A program made the translations under genes and the position numbers. A stretch of DNA of 59,522 nucleotides from Candidatus Uhrbacteria bacterium (GTDB lineage Bacteria; Patescibacteriota; Patescibacteriia; 2-12-FULL-60-25), in NCBI GenBank assembly GCA_018499965.2, contig JAHBAS020000001.1, positions 1 to 59,522 on the forward strand, given 5' to 3'. Under the pieces are notes generated by a model. That model was given only the letters and a program-made list of their open reading frames with translations, was not told the origin of the DNA and did no database searches. Shown one piece after another: positions 59,462 through 59,522 of the stretch (the first letter of the stretch is position 1; each line of letters starts with the position of its first letter).

Positions 59462-59493
59462 AGAACCCCTAAATCCCCTTGTCAGGGGACTTT
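59462..59493 (-). repeat. Palindromic repeat family A, copy 4 (inverted)
   Basis: The reverse complement reads AAAGTCCCCTGACAAGGGGA with the TTTAGGGGTTCT tail, like copies 1-3. Located downstream of the S-layer-like gene terminator. Confidence 0.85.
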
Positions 59494-59495
59494 GG

Positions 59496-59516
59496 CGCGA
59501 TGCTAAAAGCATCGCG
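59496..59516. other. Perfect hairpin beside repeat A copy 4
   Basis: CGCGATGCT and AGCATCGCG form a 9-bp stem around AAA. It directly abuts the inverted family A copy, where other copies carry only an ACCGCGCTC segment. Confidence 0.55.
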
Positions 59517-59522
59517 TTGATC

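Noticed and set aside
1-59522. tRNA, rRNA, tmRNA, RNase P or SRP RNA genes
   Set aside because: Reading both strands for conserved arms (for example GGTTCRANYCC loops) and diagnostic cores gave no candidate with matching stems; a covariance-model scan would be decisive.

Overview
The window looks like a chromosomal segment of a Candidate Phyla Radiation (Patescibacteria) bacterium, probably of a Parcubacteria-like lineage. Evidence is gene content typical of that group: C39-like peptidases, DUF4012 and DUF5667 proteins, a Gmad2-GerMN lipoprotein, an archaeal-type UMP kinase, a short TsaB, and a giant secreted protein whose N-terminal module recurs in CPR surface-layer proteins. TGA is used as a stop, so recoded lineages are unlikely. 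The class cannot be fixed from sequence alone. No tRNA, rRNA, CRISPR array or transposase was seen.

Layout. 1-10.7 kb: an unrecognised partial gene on the minus strand, dTMP kinase, DedA, a large proline-rich tail-anchored protein (minus), two adjacent phosphoglycerate mutases (the second with its catalytic residues replaced), and an nth-PAP2-mltG operon. 10.9-25.5 kb: small secreted and unknown proteins, a prepilin with a lectin-like domain, a UvrD/PcrA helicase, a degenerate MetK-like protein, a lipoprotein cyclophilin, a C39-like peptidase, a Gmad2-GerMN lipoprotein followed by a membrane protein and a Memo-CapA fusion, xseA-xseB, a holin-4-like membrane protein and UMP kinase. 25.5-27 kb: an L10-leader RNA and rplJ-rplL. 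26.9-29.8 kb (minus): a queuosine-precursor-type transporter and a PP2C-like/propeller membrane protein. 29.9-38.9 kb: a winged-helix regulator, tsaB, three GT2 glycosyltransferases, DUF4012, mreB and a GT4 enzyme. 39-44.4 kb: three Gly/Thr/Ser-repeat lipoproteins in an islet flanked by same-orientation copies of a palindromic repeat. 44.4-53.4 kb: the exopolysaccharide cluster resumes (O-antigen-ligase-like protein, three GT4 enzymes, a glycoside-hydrolase-like FG-GAP protein, an unknown membrane protein). 53.5-59.4 kb: ECF sigma factor, DUF5667 protein and the S-layer-like protein.

Taken together, most of the window concerns the cell envelope: glycan synthesis and polymerisation, cell shape (MreB), peptidoglycan cleavage (MltG), surface lipoproteins and a probable S-layer, with housekeeping nucleotide, DNA-repair and ribosomal genes between.

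Three patterns stand out. Many genes have an extended -10 box (TGCTAYNNT-like) only 6-13 nt before the start codon and no Shine-Dalgarno, which suggests leaderless or very short-leader mRNAs. Intergenic spaces hold two related palindromic repeat families and degenerate 'word' spacers that fold back on themselves. Several intact genes encode apparent pseudoenzymes (phosphoglycerate mutase, MetK, PP2C-like). The best candidate for an undescribed system is the repeat-bounded lipoprotein islet at 38.9-44.4 kb.
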